The notes under the pieces: model-generated
What the model saw: the letters and a program-made list of their open reading frames with translations, nothing else
What the model was told of the DNA's origin: nothing
Database searches by the model: none
From: Hermodice carunculata
Taxonomy: Eukaryota > Annelida > Polychaeta > Eunicida > Amphinomidae
NCBI GenBank assembly: GCA_964020975.1
Contig: OZ026624.1
Span: forward strand, 64,284,208-64,348,207
DNA: 64,000 nucleotides
Direction: 5' to 3'
Translations under genes and position numbers: made by a program
Part shown: positions 10,617 to 22,727 of the stretch, piece by piece
Layout: each line of letters begins with the position of its first letter
Position numbering within the stretch: position 1 is the stretch's first letter

Positions 10617-11281
10617 GAGTAAAACCTCCCTATACCGAACACCCTTGGGACAGAACAAAAGTGTTCGGTATGGGGAGGTGTTCGGTTTAGGGAGGTTTCC
10701 ATATTGCCTCTTCTTGTTTTATTAACCATACTATACAGATGCCATCTGAGGTAATTATGGTAGGAGATAGTCATGTACGTCACATTAAACAAATGAAAAA
10801 GTAATTGTTTTTAGACTGATTAAAGAGAACACAGGAAACTAAACCTATTATCCCAGAGAGGATAGGAGAAAGATGTCAAGTGCACTTTCACCCTTCACCC
10901 TGATGTTGCCATCTATAGGAGTGGCAACAGGCGTTTAACAGCTTGTCTGTGGGTAGTTTCTGCTGCTGGTATAGGCAATTAAACCTGCCTTTGGAGCTAA
11001 TCTGTTTAGTTTCACCCTTATCAGTAATTACTCAGTCCAAATACACAAAAAATGAGCTGAGTGTGTGTTCAGTATAGGGAGGGGTTGGGTTTTTTTTTTT
11101 TTTTTTTTTTTTTTTTCAATTGATGTTCATTTGGGGTATTCAAGTTCAGTACAGAGAGGCGTTCATAATAGGGAAGTTTGCTAATAACGGAAGTGTATGG
11201 GGAAAATGGGACCGAGAAAAAGTGTTCAGTACAAGGGGGGCGTTCAGTATACGGAGGTGTTCGGTTAGGGAGGTTTTACTG
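10617..11281. mobile_element. Non-autonomous Tc1/mariner-pogo type MITE, 665 bp
   Basis: The ends are inverted repeats: left GAGTAAAACCTCCCTATACC, right (as reverse complement) CAGTAAAACCTCCCTAACCG, both continuing into GAACACC. TA dinucleotides flank both ends (10,615-10,616 and 11,282-11,283), as expected for a TA target duplication. Additional internal copies of the GTGTTCGGTATGGGGAGG motif occur near both ends, and a 27-base T run lies in the middle. There is no transposase frame. The ACCTCCCTA.CCGAACACC terminus resembles pogo/Tigger-type ends, which is from family knowledge rather than a search. Confidence 0.8.
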
Positions 11282-11283
11282 TA

Positions 11284-11540
11284 CTTTTAAACGTAAATTG
11301 TATAAAGGGAAACCGAAGACTAATGAGTTGTTTTACATTGGTAATAAGAAAGCCAACATTTTGCATGCAAAAATTAGGATGGGCTGCAACCAGTTCAACT
11401 ATGATATACATAAAATTAGTAAAGCAAATTCTCTTGCATGCGATTGTGGTGCCCAGGTAGAAAATTCGTTTCATTACTTCTTTGAGTGTGTCAAATACAC
11501 AACTGAGCGGAATTTATTGCACCCCAAAAAATCATAGTAT
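11284..11540 (+). mobile_element. LINE C-terminal fragment
   Basis: Plus-strand frame with KKANILHAKIRMGCNQFNYD, then ACDCGAQVENSFHYFFECVK and YTTERNLL. The R-(L/I)-R-M-G-C followed by C-x-C-G, H-Y-F and C is the typical C-terminal block after the reverse transcriptase in many invertebrate non-LTR elements. The MITE at 10,617-11,281 sits immediately upstream, and its right TA touches the start of the LINE similarity, so the MITE may have entered the LINE. No upstream LINE part is recognisable on the other side. Confidence 0.65.
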
Positions 11541-11666
11541 TGGCTCCTTTCACGCTACAAACCCTTATATTTGGAAATCCCAAGTGTACTATGGCAGTGA
11601 CCCAAATTATTTTTGACAGTACCCACACATATATTTAGATACTGGCAGATTCATGTAATGTCCGTG

Positions 11667-11960
11667 CGTTTTCCACCCAGGTTGGTGCACAAGCTTTGCT
11701 TGTGACGACACGGGTGGTAGGTCACGTGCGTGCCGGTCCTTTACAACTTTTCCGGTACTTGTGTACAATGTTATCTGGCCACGTCAGATTTCTTGTATTC
11801 TGATAATTCATACTTCTTGTAATTGTGATGTCTTATCTTCTTGTATGTGTATCCTTGCCAATGTTACGTCAACGTAAGGCCCGTGCGTTTTCCACCCAGG
11901 TTGGTGCACAAGCCTTGCTTGTGACGCCACGGGCGGTAAGTCACGTGCGTGTTGGTACTA
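11667..11960. repeat. Direct repeat of about 95 bp, 212 bp apart
   Basis: Copies start at 11,667 and 11,879. Both read CCGTGCGTTTTCCACCCAGG, TTGGTGCACAAGC, TTGCTTGTGACG, then CACGGG, GGTCACGTGCGTG or AGTCACGTGCGTG. The copies differ at about six positions. A CACGTG E-box is in each. Confidence 0.9.
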
Positions 11961-11999
11961 TTCAGCTTTTCTGCGTCCTCTGGCCCCTCTTTACCTTTT

Positions 12000-14150
12000 T
12001 TTTTTTAACTGTAAAATATGTTTAAAACAAACCAGAACAAAGTTTAACATTGGAAGTTCCTTAAATTTCCCTGGTCTCCGATGTTCAGTTAAATAAAGTA
12101 AAAGTCGTCAGAAAATGGATTTTTAGGAAGAAAAAATGACGACCTTGTTTGTGTTAATGGAAGGTTAGTTTTTAATTTATCTTACACTATTATGTATGTT
12201 CAACATGGACAATGTTTTGGCTCATGGAAAACGTTGGGACATTTTCAGAGGCTGTTGGGGTATGTGAGAGCAGGAATTACAAAATGATGTCCATCATATT
12301 AAAGGGTTGCATTTGGCCCTGTAAGCACAACAACTATCCGGGTGCGAGGGCTGTTTTGTGTGTTAAAGGAGAAACAGATTTGAGATTTGGTTTCCAGATA
12401 CAAGTAAGCAGCCTCCTTTTCATGAGTGGAACATACTTTCTTCTGGAATAAAATTTCTTTGCAGACATCTCTATGCCAATGAGTTTCCGACAACTTCAGG
12501 CTGGATAATGTGTTTGTTTCTGTCAAACTGGACAATCAAACTGTATAATTAATTGATAGTAACAATTGCACGTCAGCAAATTTCAAATATGTGCTGTTTT
12601 AACATTTCTTGTCGAAACGTTGCCAGTAATTTGCTGTACATTCCAACAATCATTTGCCTCCAAAGCGGTAACACGGAGCTTGGTCTGCTTTGCAGGGAAA
12701 ACAATCCTGTGCAATGTGGAAACGTCTCCAGCATGGGTTTCATTTCTCCAGATGGTACGGGAGCAGGCGGTTCACGACCGAACACTTTGCGTAACCGCAT
12801 CTCAGGTAACTCAAAGTTAAGGGTTAGATTCAAGCGAGGGTCTCTAAACAGTCGAGGTCTTCAAACTTTTCTTGTACTTTGTACCATCATGGACCTTTTA
12901 ACGTTAATGACGTTAATAGGTCAATGTTCGTACCCAGGGAGGACGTCAAACACCAACGACTTTAACGTTTGAAAATGTCATGCTCTTTCACCCCTGAGAA
13001 AGACTCGCAGGATTTATGCTTTTCCTATGCCTACTGTTCCGCTGAAGTATGTCAAGAGCAACCAAATACTGGTCAGTGGCAACGGTGTTCATTGTATTGA
13101 TGCTCATTGTGACGTAGTCACACTTATGTTGCATCTTTAAATGTTTGGCCATGATCGATACCGTCCTTTCCTGCATGTAGATCTCTGCTAGTTGCCAAGA
13201 TAAAAAGCAGGGAATCTCTCTCTTCAACTGATCAAACAACCACAAACATTGTTGTCCAATATTCCCCAATATCTGATTCAGATAACCGCAATAGCAAACG
13301 ACAGTGTAGCACGGTGTAGAATTGCCTTCCAGGCCTCATTTTGTAATTTCAAACTCCTCAATGGTTGCTCAGAGGCCCGACTTGGAGGTTACAACATGAT
13401 TTGACTCCTGTTACATCTACAGAAGAGGCAATCGCAACATAAATTTGTTTCCTCTCACTCATGTGTCAAATTGGATCGACGGCAATTTAAGTAAACAATT
13501 TACGGAATTCTTGGAGTCGCGAGGTTCTCAGTTGATGTCCACAATAGCTGAATGAACAAGCAACGAGATTGGATAAACCTTTTTCTTTTGTGCCCATATC
13601 AACGGGCCAGCAAGATAAATAACCGGGTTTAGCCTTTCTCCTCAATCGTACTCTTCATCAACTAGAGAAACAATGAGCTTCCACATTAACGAATATGCCT
13701 GCAGCTTCCCTCCCCCCCCCCCCCCGTGTCATACATCTCAGTTCTCCGACTTCATTTATTCCTATGAATCACTCTTGTGGAAAATTACACTATATTCCGT
13801 ATTGTCATTTTCAACACATTGGGTAACAACAGTTGTTGCAGGATAGGCATATCATGACAATCATGGCACGTTGGGTAGTCAGTTGAGAGGTCAGAATCAC
13901 TTCCAAATGGGTCACAGTGACCCAAGAATCTGATCACTCCATATTGCTCCCGTGACGCTGAGTCCTACTCAGTGTTTTAACATCAGATTTATTGTTTTAA
14001 GAGGGAAGTAACGTCAGTCTATAGTCGCAATTTGGTGAAAATTGGGTCAAGGACACATAAACTATCAGAATGATCAGTTGGCTTCACGATTTTTGGTTGA
14101 AAATAAGATTAAAATGACAAAGCGATTTCCTCCAATAGCCATGTGACCTT
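12000..14150. other. No recognised gene
   Basis: Several open frames of 80-140 codons lie near 12,550-13,270 on both strands, overlapping each other and without family motifs. I could not assign them. A C-homopolymer tract is at about 13,712-13,725. Confidence 0.4.
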
Positions 14151-14258
14151 TGTGGCAAGATATTCCTGCAAGTATTCACAAAGAGAGATATCTGTATCGG
14201 TATTTCTAATTCAGATATCTGTGTTTCTAATACACATGTCTCTATTTCAACAACACAA

Positions 14259-16110
14259 GTGCCTCCGGCTGTGCCCAGGTAACAAATTTAACTGGCTTCA
14301 AAAGAGGTAATGTGTAAAAGGGGAAAGAACATAAATTTTCAACACGTTTCAACAAGTGTCCAAATTACCGAAGGCCTGACAAAAATAAATGTGTGGTTCT
14401 GATAACCTGACAGACCCTACTAAAAAGGACCAAATCTAAAATTGATGGAACAAAAAAAAGTACCTTTAAGCCGCCCTTCCCTAATAAATACTGGTTGACC
14501 CAGGCCAGTGCTACAAACTCAGTCAGAGACCCAAGTGGACCAAAAACGTCCGTAATTTTTTTTTCAGTGGCCCAAATGTGACCTGCACGGCCCAAAGGGC
14601 CGAAGGCATGCTGGGGGAGGGGGGGTCTGGGAGAATTACCGCCCCCCCCCCCGCAAAATTTTGAACTTGAGCATGCAAAATGGTTTATGGTTGACGAAAT
14701 GCAACATTTTAGTCATTGTTGTACTGATTTGGCTATTTTCCATCAGATTGTACAAAAATCTTATGAAAATTAGCAAAAATTAGTAAAAAATGAATTAAAA
14801 AAAATTTCGCCATGTTATGTACTTTCCATGATGGACCACAACATGAAAATAGCAGAAATGCAAGGATGAAAGCAGGAAAAATATTAAGGTGCTTTGCACA
14901 GGTTTGTGGCTGAAATGCCTTAATTATTTACGAATTAAGATTGATCTAAATTGTCAATAAATTGATGTATGAATAAATAAAAGCAACAATAGCGCAATTT
15001 TTATAACTACGAGGACCTGCTATGTATAATTTGCAGGTCCCTGATAACTCTAAGATACTTAAACTGTAAATATATAAAGCGGTCTCTCTCCAGTTCTCCC
15101 ACCTCATGCATCAAGAATGAATTCACCTTATTTTTGAAAATGTTCTTACATTTATTTGATATACCCTGGTAGGTTCTACATGGAAATAGGTATCATCATG
15201 GTACAGTAGTACCTGCAATTACCGACATGGCCAAATTCTGTAACAATTTTTTAAGAACTGTGATGCAAAATTTTGCTTTGTGGGAAAGGAAAATCACAGC
15301 GAATCATGGCCACGTGTTTTCAGCACGGTTCCAGGTGTCCGTTCTCCGAGTTATCAGGGCAAACGGACGTTTAAGTACTTTTAAAACATGACTTACTATC
15401 TTAACTTTAATCTGCCTGCTCTGTTGTGTCTGAAGCAGTTATCATCGTTTGTTAAAAATCCAAATACGACACTGCACGCTCGAGCGCCATTTTGAACATT
15501 GCGCAATTCATGCATCAATTGCTGAACAGTCTCACCAAAGTTCACTTGATTTAGATATTAAAGTGGATCGCGGCCACAGCATATATATCATTATTGATGC
15601 TTTGAAATAATTGCAAAATATATATTTTTGGTTTCATATATTTTAACCATCTTCCCACCCCCAATGGCCACTCGGCAAGATCGTCCCAATGCTCATTCAC
15701 AAACCATTGGCATTGGGTGCGGAACTCACTATTTTCACAATGGCAGCCATGTCGATTGGATATTATGAAGGGGTAGCGTCCAGAATATATATGTGATTAG
15801 CGTTAAGGGAAGGTTAATTTGTCGAATGAATGTAATGTACAATATATAGTGGAACTTTTCCAGACTGAGCATTACGTGAAAATGCAAATACAACGACAAA
15901 CAGTCACCAGTTGTAGGCCCCAGAAATAGTATCTTGTATCAGACGTAGAAGTCTCCCTGAGGCAATAAAATAGGGGGTCAGCAACTGGCTGAGTGCCAGG
16001 GGCCCCACTGCGTCAAAGACAAAGCTCAATGGAGAAGGTTGCCCCTATAGTGCATTCAGGTCCGAAAGTACTGGCGAGTTTTTATATAAGTTGTAATAAG
16101 CAAGGGAGCA
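14259..16110 (+). repeat. Unclassified interspersed repeat family R1, copy 1
   Basis: Four copies of the same sequence lie in this window, all in plus orientation (also 16,555-17,145, 31,108-32,390 and 49,633-50,975). Landmarks in order are CAAGTGCCTCCGGCTGTGCC at the start, GTTCCAGGTGT...CTCC...CAGGGCAAAC, TGTGTCTGAAGCAGTTATC, GCCACAGCATATAT, TTTTGGTTTCATATATT, CACAATTTTC or a close variant, and a tail with GGTTTTTATAT. This copy is longest because about 650 bp near 14,640-15,320 is absent from copies 3 and 4. No conserved coding frame is seen, so it looks non-autonomous. The flank at 14,190-14,250 repeats the motif AGATATCTGT, which is also found after copy 2 (17,143-17,250), hinting at subterminal repeats of one larger element. 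Confidence 0.7.
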
Positions 16111-16554
16111 ACTAATGGAATGCTCCCTTGTGCAGAACTGCTCCAGATGAATCCATGATCCCACCACATGAGACCAAAGAGCGAAAGTTGGGAAAGTTTG
16201 CATCATTATTTTTCCACCTCAAAGCTAAACAATCGGTCAGAAAACCTAACCATTCGAGAGCATACATATTAAAGTCATTTAATATTATAGTTCTATGATG
16301 TTTGTATGCCCTCTGTTGAGCTACAGTCCATTTCCAAATGCTACCAACAGTGCATTTTCGATAGGCAACTCTGCAGCTTGGGCCCCTTCGCATCCCAGCA
16401 TCCTTTGCGGTGGAAGTCACTTTCACACCAAATACATATGTGCAAGGTTATCTGCGAAAGGGGTTATGGTGCAATCACCCACTTTATTCTCGAAACCAAA
16501 ACCTGAAAATTTCCGTGTTACAAATATCTACAACACGGACATTGCGGACATTTC
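16111..16554. other. Sequence between R1 copies 1 and 2
   Basis: A 104-codon minus-strand open frame (16,112-16,426) is the longest here. It contains KWTVAQQRAYKHHRTIILND but I recognise no family. It is not present between or in the other R1 copies, so it may be an independent insertion. Confidence 0.3.
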
Positions 16555-17145
16555 GAGATTGTACCTTTTGCTCGATGGGACAGTCGCACAAAAATACATT
16601 TGATATGGATATCAAAGTGAATCCCGGCCACAGTATATATCATACCAGTATTGGTGGTCTGAAATATTTGTAAAATATATACTTTTGGTTTCATATATTA
16701 TAACCCGGTAAAATCGTCCCAATACTATCCTCAAACCATTGGATGCAGAATCCACAATTTTCAAAAGGGCAGCCATTCTGGGTTAGGCCTGATTCGATAT
16801 TTGGAATAGGTAGTATCCTAAATATATGTGTAATTAATGTTAAGGGAAGGTTACCTTGTCGCATGAATGTGATGTACAATGTATAATGGAACTTTTCCAG
16901 AGTGAGCATTACCTGAAAATGTAAATACAGCGCCATAGAAATAGCAGTTGTAGTCAGCGGTGGGCCCCAGAATAGGGATTTTGTATCAGACACTGAAGTC
17001 GCCCTAGGCTATAAATTAAGTAGCACCGCTAGTCGGACCTGTCAGCCCCCTGTTGAGTAAAAGATGGAGCATAGGGGAGGGTTGCCTCGATAGTGAACAC
17101 AGGTCCCAAAGTACGGGTGGGTTTTTATATATGTGGTAAATACAG
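16555..17145 (+). repeat. R1 repeat, copy 2 (3' half only)
   Basis: Begins with GGGACAGTCGCACAAAAATA, which matches 31,778 onward in copy 3 (GGGACAGTTGCACAAAAATA), and runs to AAAGTACGGGTGGGTTTTTA, matching the tails of the other copies. The 5' half is missing, which is typical of a truncated or broken copy. It lies about 450 bp after copy 1. Confidence 0.75.
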
Positions 17146-18887
17146 ATATCTGAATTACAAATACATATATCTGTATCTCAATTCTGTATTTGAATGCAGA
17201 TGATATGTATTTTCAGGCAGATATCTGCATTTCGAAACACATATCTCCATTTGGAAAAAACTTGCTTTGGCTTGTCATAGGCTTTGGTACTCAGTATTTA
17301 AGAATAACTTGTAAACAAGGAATTGTCCATATCAATTATTCTTGTAGGGATCAAGTGCTACCTGTGTACCAAATTTGAACAAACTCGGACCAGGCACCTT
17401 TAAGGCATCCTGTTTGCAAACATGGACTAGGAGAACGTAGGGACCGATGGGTAACCTGGAAAACATTATCTCCTCAACTTCTCTCTATTGCAAGAACAAA
17501 ATGTTCTCACCCACAACTAAGCCACAGAATTCAATTTGGTTGAAACTGGATAAAAAGTCGGAAAAACGAACTTTCAAAAATTTGTCATGACCCATAAAAG
17601 TTGTCATGGACAACAATCAAACTCCCGCCTGACATCAGTGTAGGGATACTTCTGAGGGCCACAGGAAGGACGGACTGACAACCCGATAAATTTGTGCCTC
17701 TTTGTCATGCTAGAGAAGTAAAACAAACAAACAAAAATTATATTTAATATATATATTTAATATTTTATATATTTAATCCGTCTACCCTGATTTGCTTTCA
17801 TTCTAGGTCATATTGAATAACTCATTGTACATCCATGACGACAGAAGCAGGGAGGCATCAGGACGCGTTGACCAAAGTGGTTGGGTGACAGAAACAGCTT
17901 CAGAGCTATTGAGTTTGATCCTTTGAAAGTTCTGACCTGCGACATCAAACGTGTTTAGATATCAAGCACAATGCGTGTCAAAGGTCAACTGACAAGCACA
18001 GCGTAAAAAGCCTATGTTATGTGATCTATTGGTTAATATCTGTCACTAGAAAAGCTTCGCGATGGAGTTTTACAAAAAATTAACTCGAACGTGAAAAAAG
18101 GAGTTTAGTCAGTGGTTCTCTTGGTGACATGAGTACGGTAAAAAGCTCTCCCACGGGCGGAAAGGGCGCTTTGCGTCCAACCTCCCCAAAGAAAACTGTT
18201 GATTCAACGGGGAAGATATAGCCTACATAATACTGCAACCATCCCTAGATACGTTCTCCGTCAAAATACACAGGAGGAATGGGAGAACAATGCATGACTT
18301 TGAAGGTGAAGGGGTGATGGAGGATGCATGGGTATAAGGTAATAGACACTCTGTCTACCAAGGGGGCGATTTCTCAAATTCTGCAAGAAAACTAAAGTAT
18401 CCACCATGAAGACGACACAGACTTTGAACAACGGTGGCACTTTTTGTACCATTGCAATGGAGTTTTGTTCCCAAGTCATGTTGAATATCTCATTGTACTT
18501 CCATGAAGACGGAAGCAGGGAAACATCAGTTAAGCACCGATTCAATCCTGCGCCGTCCCATAAGTCTCAATCAGGAATATAAATGACAGGAGCCGTCTGG
18601 TCTAAAATAATGAATCGTTCATTGTCTTTACTGCAGATGCGTAATGTGTATTATGACTTGCGTCCTCCTGTGGAGAGGCCGTAGGCATAAACAATTGAGG
18701 ATTCAGAATGGTCAAATGTTTTTTTCACATTGCTCCTTTATGTTCTGTTTCTCTCAGCTACCACTATTAAGCGATAAAATCAGGACTCAAAGCTGAATTC
18801 GGTATGACAAGAACAAAAAAAAAAACTTTTGCGAGGCCTGGCCTTGTAATATATCTTAACTCTTGCAGTGTCAAGATTTAGCTGAGT
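17146..18887. other. Mostly unassigned; contains a short duplicated block
   Basis: 17,143-17,250 is rich in AGATATCTG and ATACAAATA motifs like the left flank of R1 copy 1. A block near 17,808-17,890 (GTCATATTGAATAACTCATT, then CATGACGACAGAAGCAGGGA) recurs at 18,476-18,545 with about 85 percent identity in the same orientation. An ATATTTAATAT-rich stretch is at 17,738-17,775. I see no gene. Confidence 0.5.
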
Positions 18888-18943
18888 CAACAGCTTTCCT
18901 CGGAGCGCTTTGGGCGCTCAAAGCGCGCAGCGGAAAGCTGTTG
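18888..18943. repeat. GC-rich 56-bp hairpin
   Basis: CAACAGCTTTCC at the left pairs with GGAAAGCTGTTG at the right, and inside these AGCGCTTTG pairs with CAAAGCGC. The stem is near-complete and unusually GC-rich for this region. It could be a small MITE-like hairpin. Confidence 0.85.
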
Positions 18944-18972
18944 CCCCGGACCATTCTTATGGTCTTTGCAAT

Positions 18973-19040
18973 TATAGACATCTAGCTGGCACTTAAATAA
19001 AAGGTTGGTTTACAAAGACCTGGAATCCAGTATAGTTAGG
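18973..19040. repeat. Short interspersed repeat, copy 2
   Basis: Partner of 164-228, see that entry. It starts 30 bp after the GC-rich hairpin. Confidence 0.6.
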
Positions 19041-20390
19041 GGGGGGGGTGTACTCCGACTATAGTAGTAGGTATATAAGCTCCGCGGGAATGACCCCCTA
19101 TTTTCCACCACATGTAGAGCTTTACCCTACCCCCCCCCCCATTTTATGAACTCAGGTTCGAAGTATATTGACCCCGCTTTTTTTCAAAAATGAGAAAAAT
19201 TCCTGGGTTTTCTTCACGCAAAGGTAGAAAAATGCTGATTTTGACCAATTTTGGTATTGTTATTGTGAAAAATGACCATTTCTTACATGAAAATGTGGAA
19301 TTTTCACCACCATTTTCATGCAAAATGTAGAATTTTTACCCATTTTTGGAGGATCAAAATCGCATGTACAAGACAGGGTTTCACCCTTCCAGGGCGCATA
19401 CATACCCTTCTCTACACCAAGTACCCCCCCCACCCCCACCCCCACCCCCAACCCGGGCGTTATGCCGATTCGGAGCACGTCAACTTTTGTGGAAATTGGC
19501 AACAAGAGAGTTAACTGGAGGACGCCACCCTGAGCAGTTAGTGGGACTGAAGTGGAAAAGCTCATTCCAGAGAGCGCCGAGAACCACTGCACTGTGGGAT
19601 GGAACCACCATGAACGTGATAACAGCTGTTCCGTATTCAAATGGCATTACGTAGTCATTCAATACGTGAAGTAGACACCATTTCTCAAACCGAGACATAC
19701 GGGTGTATAATCTGCAGATTACTACACCATAAAGCAATGGTGCTGGTTGGCAGTTATTGTCATGGAAGCCGTCTTGCTATGAAAGAGAACACAAGCACGT
19801 TTCCATTAGATTTATGTGGCCGCATACTGTATATATGGTATAAATTTTTTGCATTGCAATGTTAATATTGAATATAGAGTTGAAAGGAAAACGACAGTAA
19901 TTATTAAGAATCTGCGCTGATCTAGTTCAAAAGGCGAAACAACTTTACACGTCAAAACCTTGATTTACGTTCAGATGATTTTTCATGTCATATTGACTAA
20001 CGTTCATCAGTTAATCATTCGTTTACAGTATGATGCAAGGAAAGCATCAATAATTCATCCCTTGGCGTTTCAGTGGCCTGGGTTATCATTATTTGTTTAC
20101 TACAAACTGGTCTCATCTAACTCAAGTTTGTATGTGTATGTAATTGTGAAACCCCGCAATTTTGAAGATGTGATTAAAAAAGATAAAAAATAATTAGGTG
20201 TTTGAGTGGCCATAGAAAATGAAAAATAATTTAAAATGTGTTACTTCACTGGCCCATTGAGCTCTTTTCACGTCAAATAAATAGTTAAAATATGGACTTT
20301 GAAACTGTAAAATCAAGTCGCGTAGTATCCCTGATTCAGCCTTGAGTTTGTAAACGAACTTGATGAAGCAGGCTCAGCGACGTGTAATTG

Positions 20391-20437
<47 letters not shown>

Positions 20438-21260
20438 GTTAGATATTTGTCCGTTTATACTTTCAAGTGTCAATAACGAAAAGTCGTCCACAATAATGTC
20501 AATACAAGTTATACAATAGTTCGATTATGTAAGCAATCAATTTCATGTAGGATGTAGGGGTTTCATGGGCAAAAATAAAGACTTATCATTATTGTCATGG
20601 TTTGTTCCGATAATTGGGCAAATATGAAAGGGGATGAAGTGACACATTAACAAGTAAAACTAGTATGGACACGCTGCATGCAAAGTGCAAGTTGTGTGTG
20701 TGTGTCTTTCGTGTCTATATTTGTGTATGTGTCTGTGTGGCAGAATTCAGCATTTTATATAATTTCAGAACTTCATGGGGAATCTGCAGTCCAGTAAATG
20801 GTTCAAATCACTCTGTCAACACACCTGTTTAAACGACTTCCAAAGATGAGCGGCAGTTCTTACTCTGCATACGGCCATAAAGCTATGGAACCATGGTTTC
20901 CCATGATACACACAACACAAGTGTCCAACGCGAATTAGTAAATCTGGGAGTTTTTTTTAGGCAATATCACCATTACGTATGCGTACCCCGACTCAAATGT
21001 AGTTAGCATTGAACCTTGTTCCTGGTGTCAAACACCATTCACGTTATGTGTACGGTTGAACACATTGGTCTAGAAAGTGCGAGCAATTACGGGGAAAGGT
21101 ACTCCGTGTCACATTTTATATCCTTACCCATGAATATTTCATAAAATATGATGAAAGAGACAATTATTTTATATTCTCCTGATAATAAAAGAAGCAAACA
21201 CAATTTAGTACCACTTAAATATGGTTCAATGAGAATGAATGAATGAATGAATCGTTATAC
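19041..21260. other. No recognised gene; G and C homopolymers, TA microsatellite
   Basis: Poly-G at 19,040-19,049, poly-C at about 19,129-19,140, and a C/A-rich tract at 19,422-19,452 (CCCCACCCCCACCC-like) that produces proline-rich chance ORFs. A (TA)n run lies at 20,398-20,436. A short GAAT tandem is at 21,234-21,251. No family similarity is seen in the remaining frames. Confidence 0.5.
20398..20436. repeat. (TA)n microsatellite
   Basis: About 19 perfect TA units after TGTGTGCA. Confidence 0.97.
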
Positions 21261-21269
21261 TGACCCGTG

Positions 21270-22350
21270 TTATGGTGGAATACAACTAAGACTTTCTGTT
21301 TGCCTGAGAAATTGTTCTTATTTCACTGTAAAGAGGACAAATGGAGATAAAATTTAACTCATCCTCGATAGCGTTCTAATAACACAATTCACAAATCTTT
21401 TGCTCAACTACTTGGCGTCAGTACCAACCAGTCTCAATTCTTGAAGGAATAACTCCTAATTTCAGCTGCGCTTTAAACGATCTTTGCCTTCTACTCAATA
21501 TCGCCTGACCACATTTGTCAGTAACAAAAATTTCTTTAAACAGTGCACAAGTACGTAATTTAGGCTTGGAGCCAATAGCTGACTTCGAGGAAATTTTTTA
21601 CTGTTTAGGTAATCAAAATCACATATGGCATCGAGTCTGTAAAAATGTTGCTATAATGAACTTCGATTAGAATAAGTTTTACATCCAGAGACAAGTTTTG
21701 TTTACATAAATCATAATCCCATATTAAAATTAATTTTCTATGCCAACCTGTTATCGTCCATATTTATCAAATGGTTTCAGAGACACATTACACAAATCCA
21801 GTTTCTGAATTTAGGTTTTTGCCATCCCACATCACCATGAAGACCAGGCTTTGTTGTGTGCTCCTACAAAATACCCAGTAGCTTTTAATTGTACCCTTTC
21901 AATGTTAACAATTTCCTGAACACCCCCAATTACTTGCACCATACTGTAAAACAGGTAACGCGCCAGTTTTATTATAGGAACTTAAATGTGGAATAACCAA
22001 CATTTTTAATGATTTAAGCTCACTTATTAGGGCAACTAATTCACGCTACCCACAACTAGATAAAACATTTTAATTTTCAGTAAACAAAAACTCTAAAAAT
22101 TGATCAAAAATAATGCCTTAGTATTTGTATCTAGGACTAATTCCAATTTCTTATCATATAAGTAAAAATCATAAGTCTTCCTGGGTACATTTTACGTCTA
22201 AAGTGAATCACATTTGATTTCGACAGGTTTTTAAATCCCATTTATTACAGAAAGATTCCATAAATGTTAACATATCTTGCAATTTAATTTTCTCTCATCA
22301 TCACTAATCAAAACTAGTTTTTCCGCATATAGGAGTGAACACGACGTCAT
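21270..22350 (-). mobile_element. LINE, 3' half, heavily decayed
   Basis: No long frame survives, but minus-strand reading recovers an ordered LINE. Near 22,325 there is LYAEKLVLIS, a degraded YADDLVLIS catalytic block with both aspartates lost. It is followed by ERKL and KWDLK. Then come PVLQYGASNWGCSGN near 21,920, QLKATGYFVGAHNKAWSSW near 21,870, KAQLKLGVIPSRIETG near 21,470, and finally EQKICELC and EDELNFISICPLYSEIR near 21,350. The last motifs are the zinc-like C-terminal block of this LINE type. There are many stops and frame changes and the 5' part is gone. The motif FxGVHK/FVGAHNK is shared with the fragment at 30,233-30,780. Confidence 0.7.
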
Positions 22351-22434
22351 TTAGTTTATTTGGACGTGCCGGAGCCCAATCACCAGGGGTGATCTGTCTA
22401 AGGAGGACTAACAGTTCTTTACAAATTAAGGGTC

Positions 22435-22525
22435 TTGTTTGTTTGTTTGTTTGTTTGTTTGTTTGTTTGTATGTTTGTTTGTTTGTTTGTTTGTTTGTTT
22501 GTTTGTTTGTTTGTTTGTTTGTTTG
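22435..22525. repeat. (TTTG)n microsatellite
   Basis: About 22 tetramer units with single-base interruptions. It generates a long CLFV-repeat chance frame that is not a protein. Confidence 0.97.
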
Positions 22526-22727
22526 CTTGTTTGCTCAATTGCTTGTGTCCTCTATTTCAAGGCTTCTGTTTGATGTTTGTTTGTAGGGCTGCAGTCCGAT
22601 CTATGTATGCCAGAACGAAAATCCTACGCAAAAAACAAATAAGGATCTCAGGGTTGCACACGTTTGGTCATTCGGTCTTTATGCTGAATCTTTTCCCGCA
22701 GCTTTCCCCGGCATTCACATAGTCACT

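Noticed and set aside
12553-13269. Overlapping frames on both strands
   Set aside because: Three mutually overlapping frames without motifs. At most one could be real and nothing selects it.
16112-16426. 104-codon minus-strand frame between R1 copies
   Set aside because: Looked briefly like a retroelement segment, but no ordered motif block could be found. Kept only as an unassigned stretch.
19130-19160. tRNA-like GGTTCGAA word
   Set aside because: No cloverleaf can be formed around it. No tRNA was found anywhere.
19272-19654. Proline-rich frames
   Set aside because: Caused by a C/A-rich tract open in three frames at once.
22335-22722. Open frames with CLFV repeats
   Set aside because: Produced by the (TTTG)n microsatellite.
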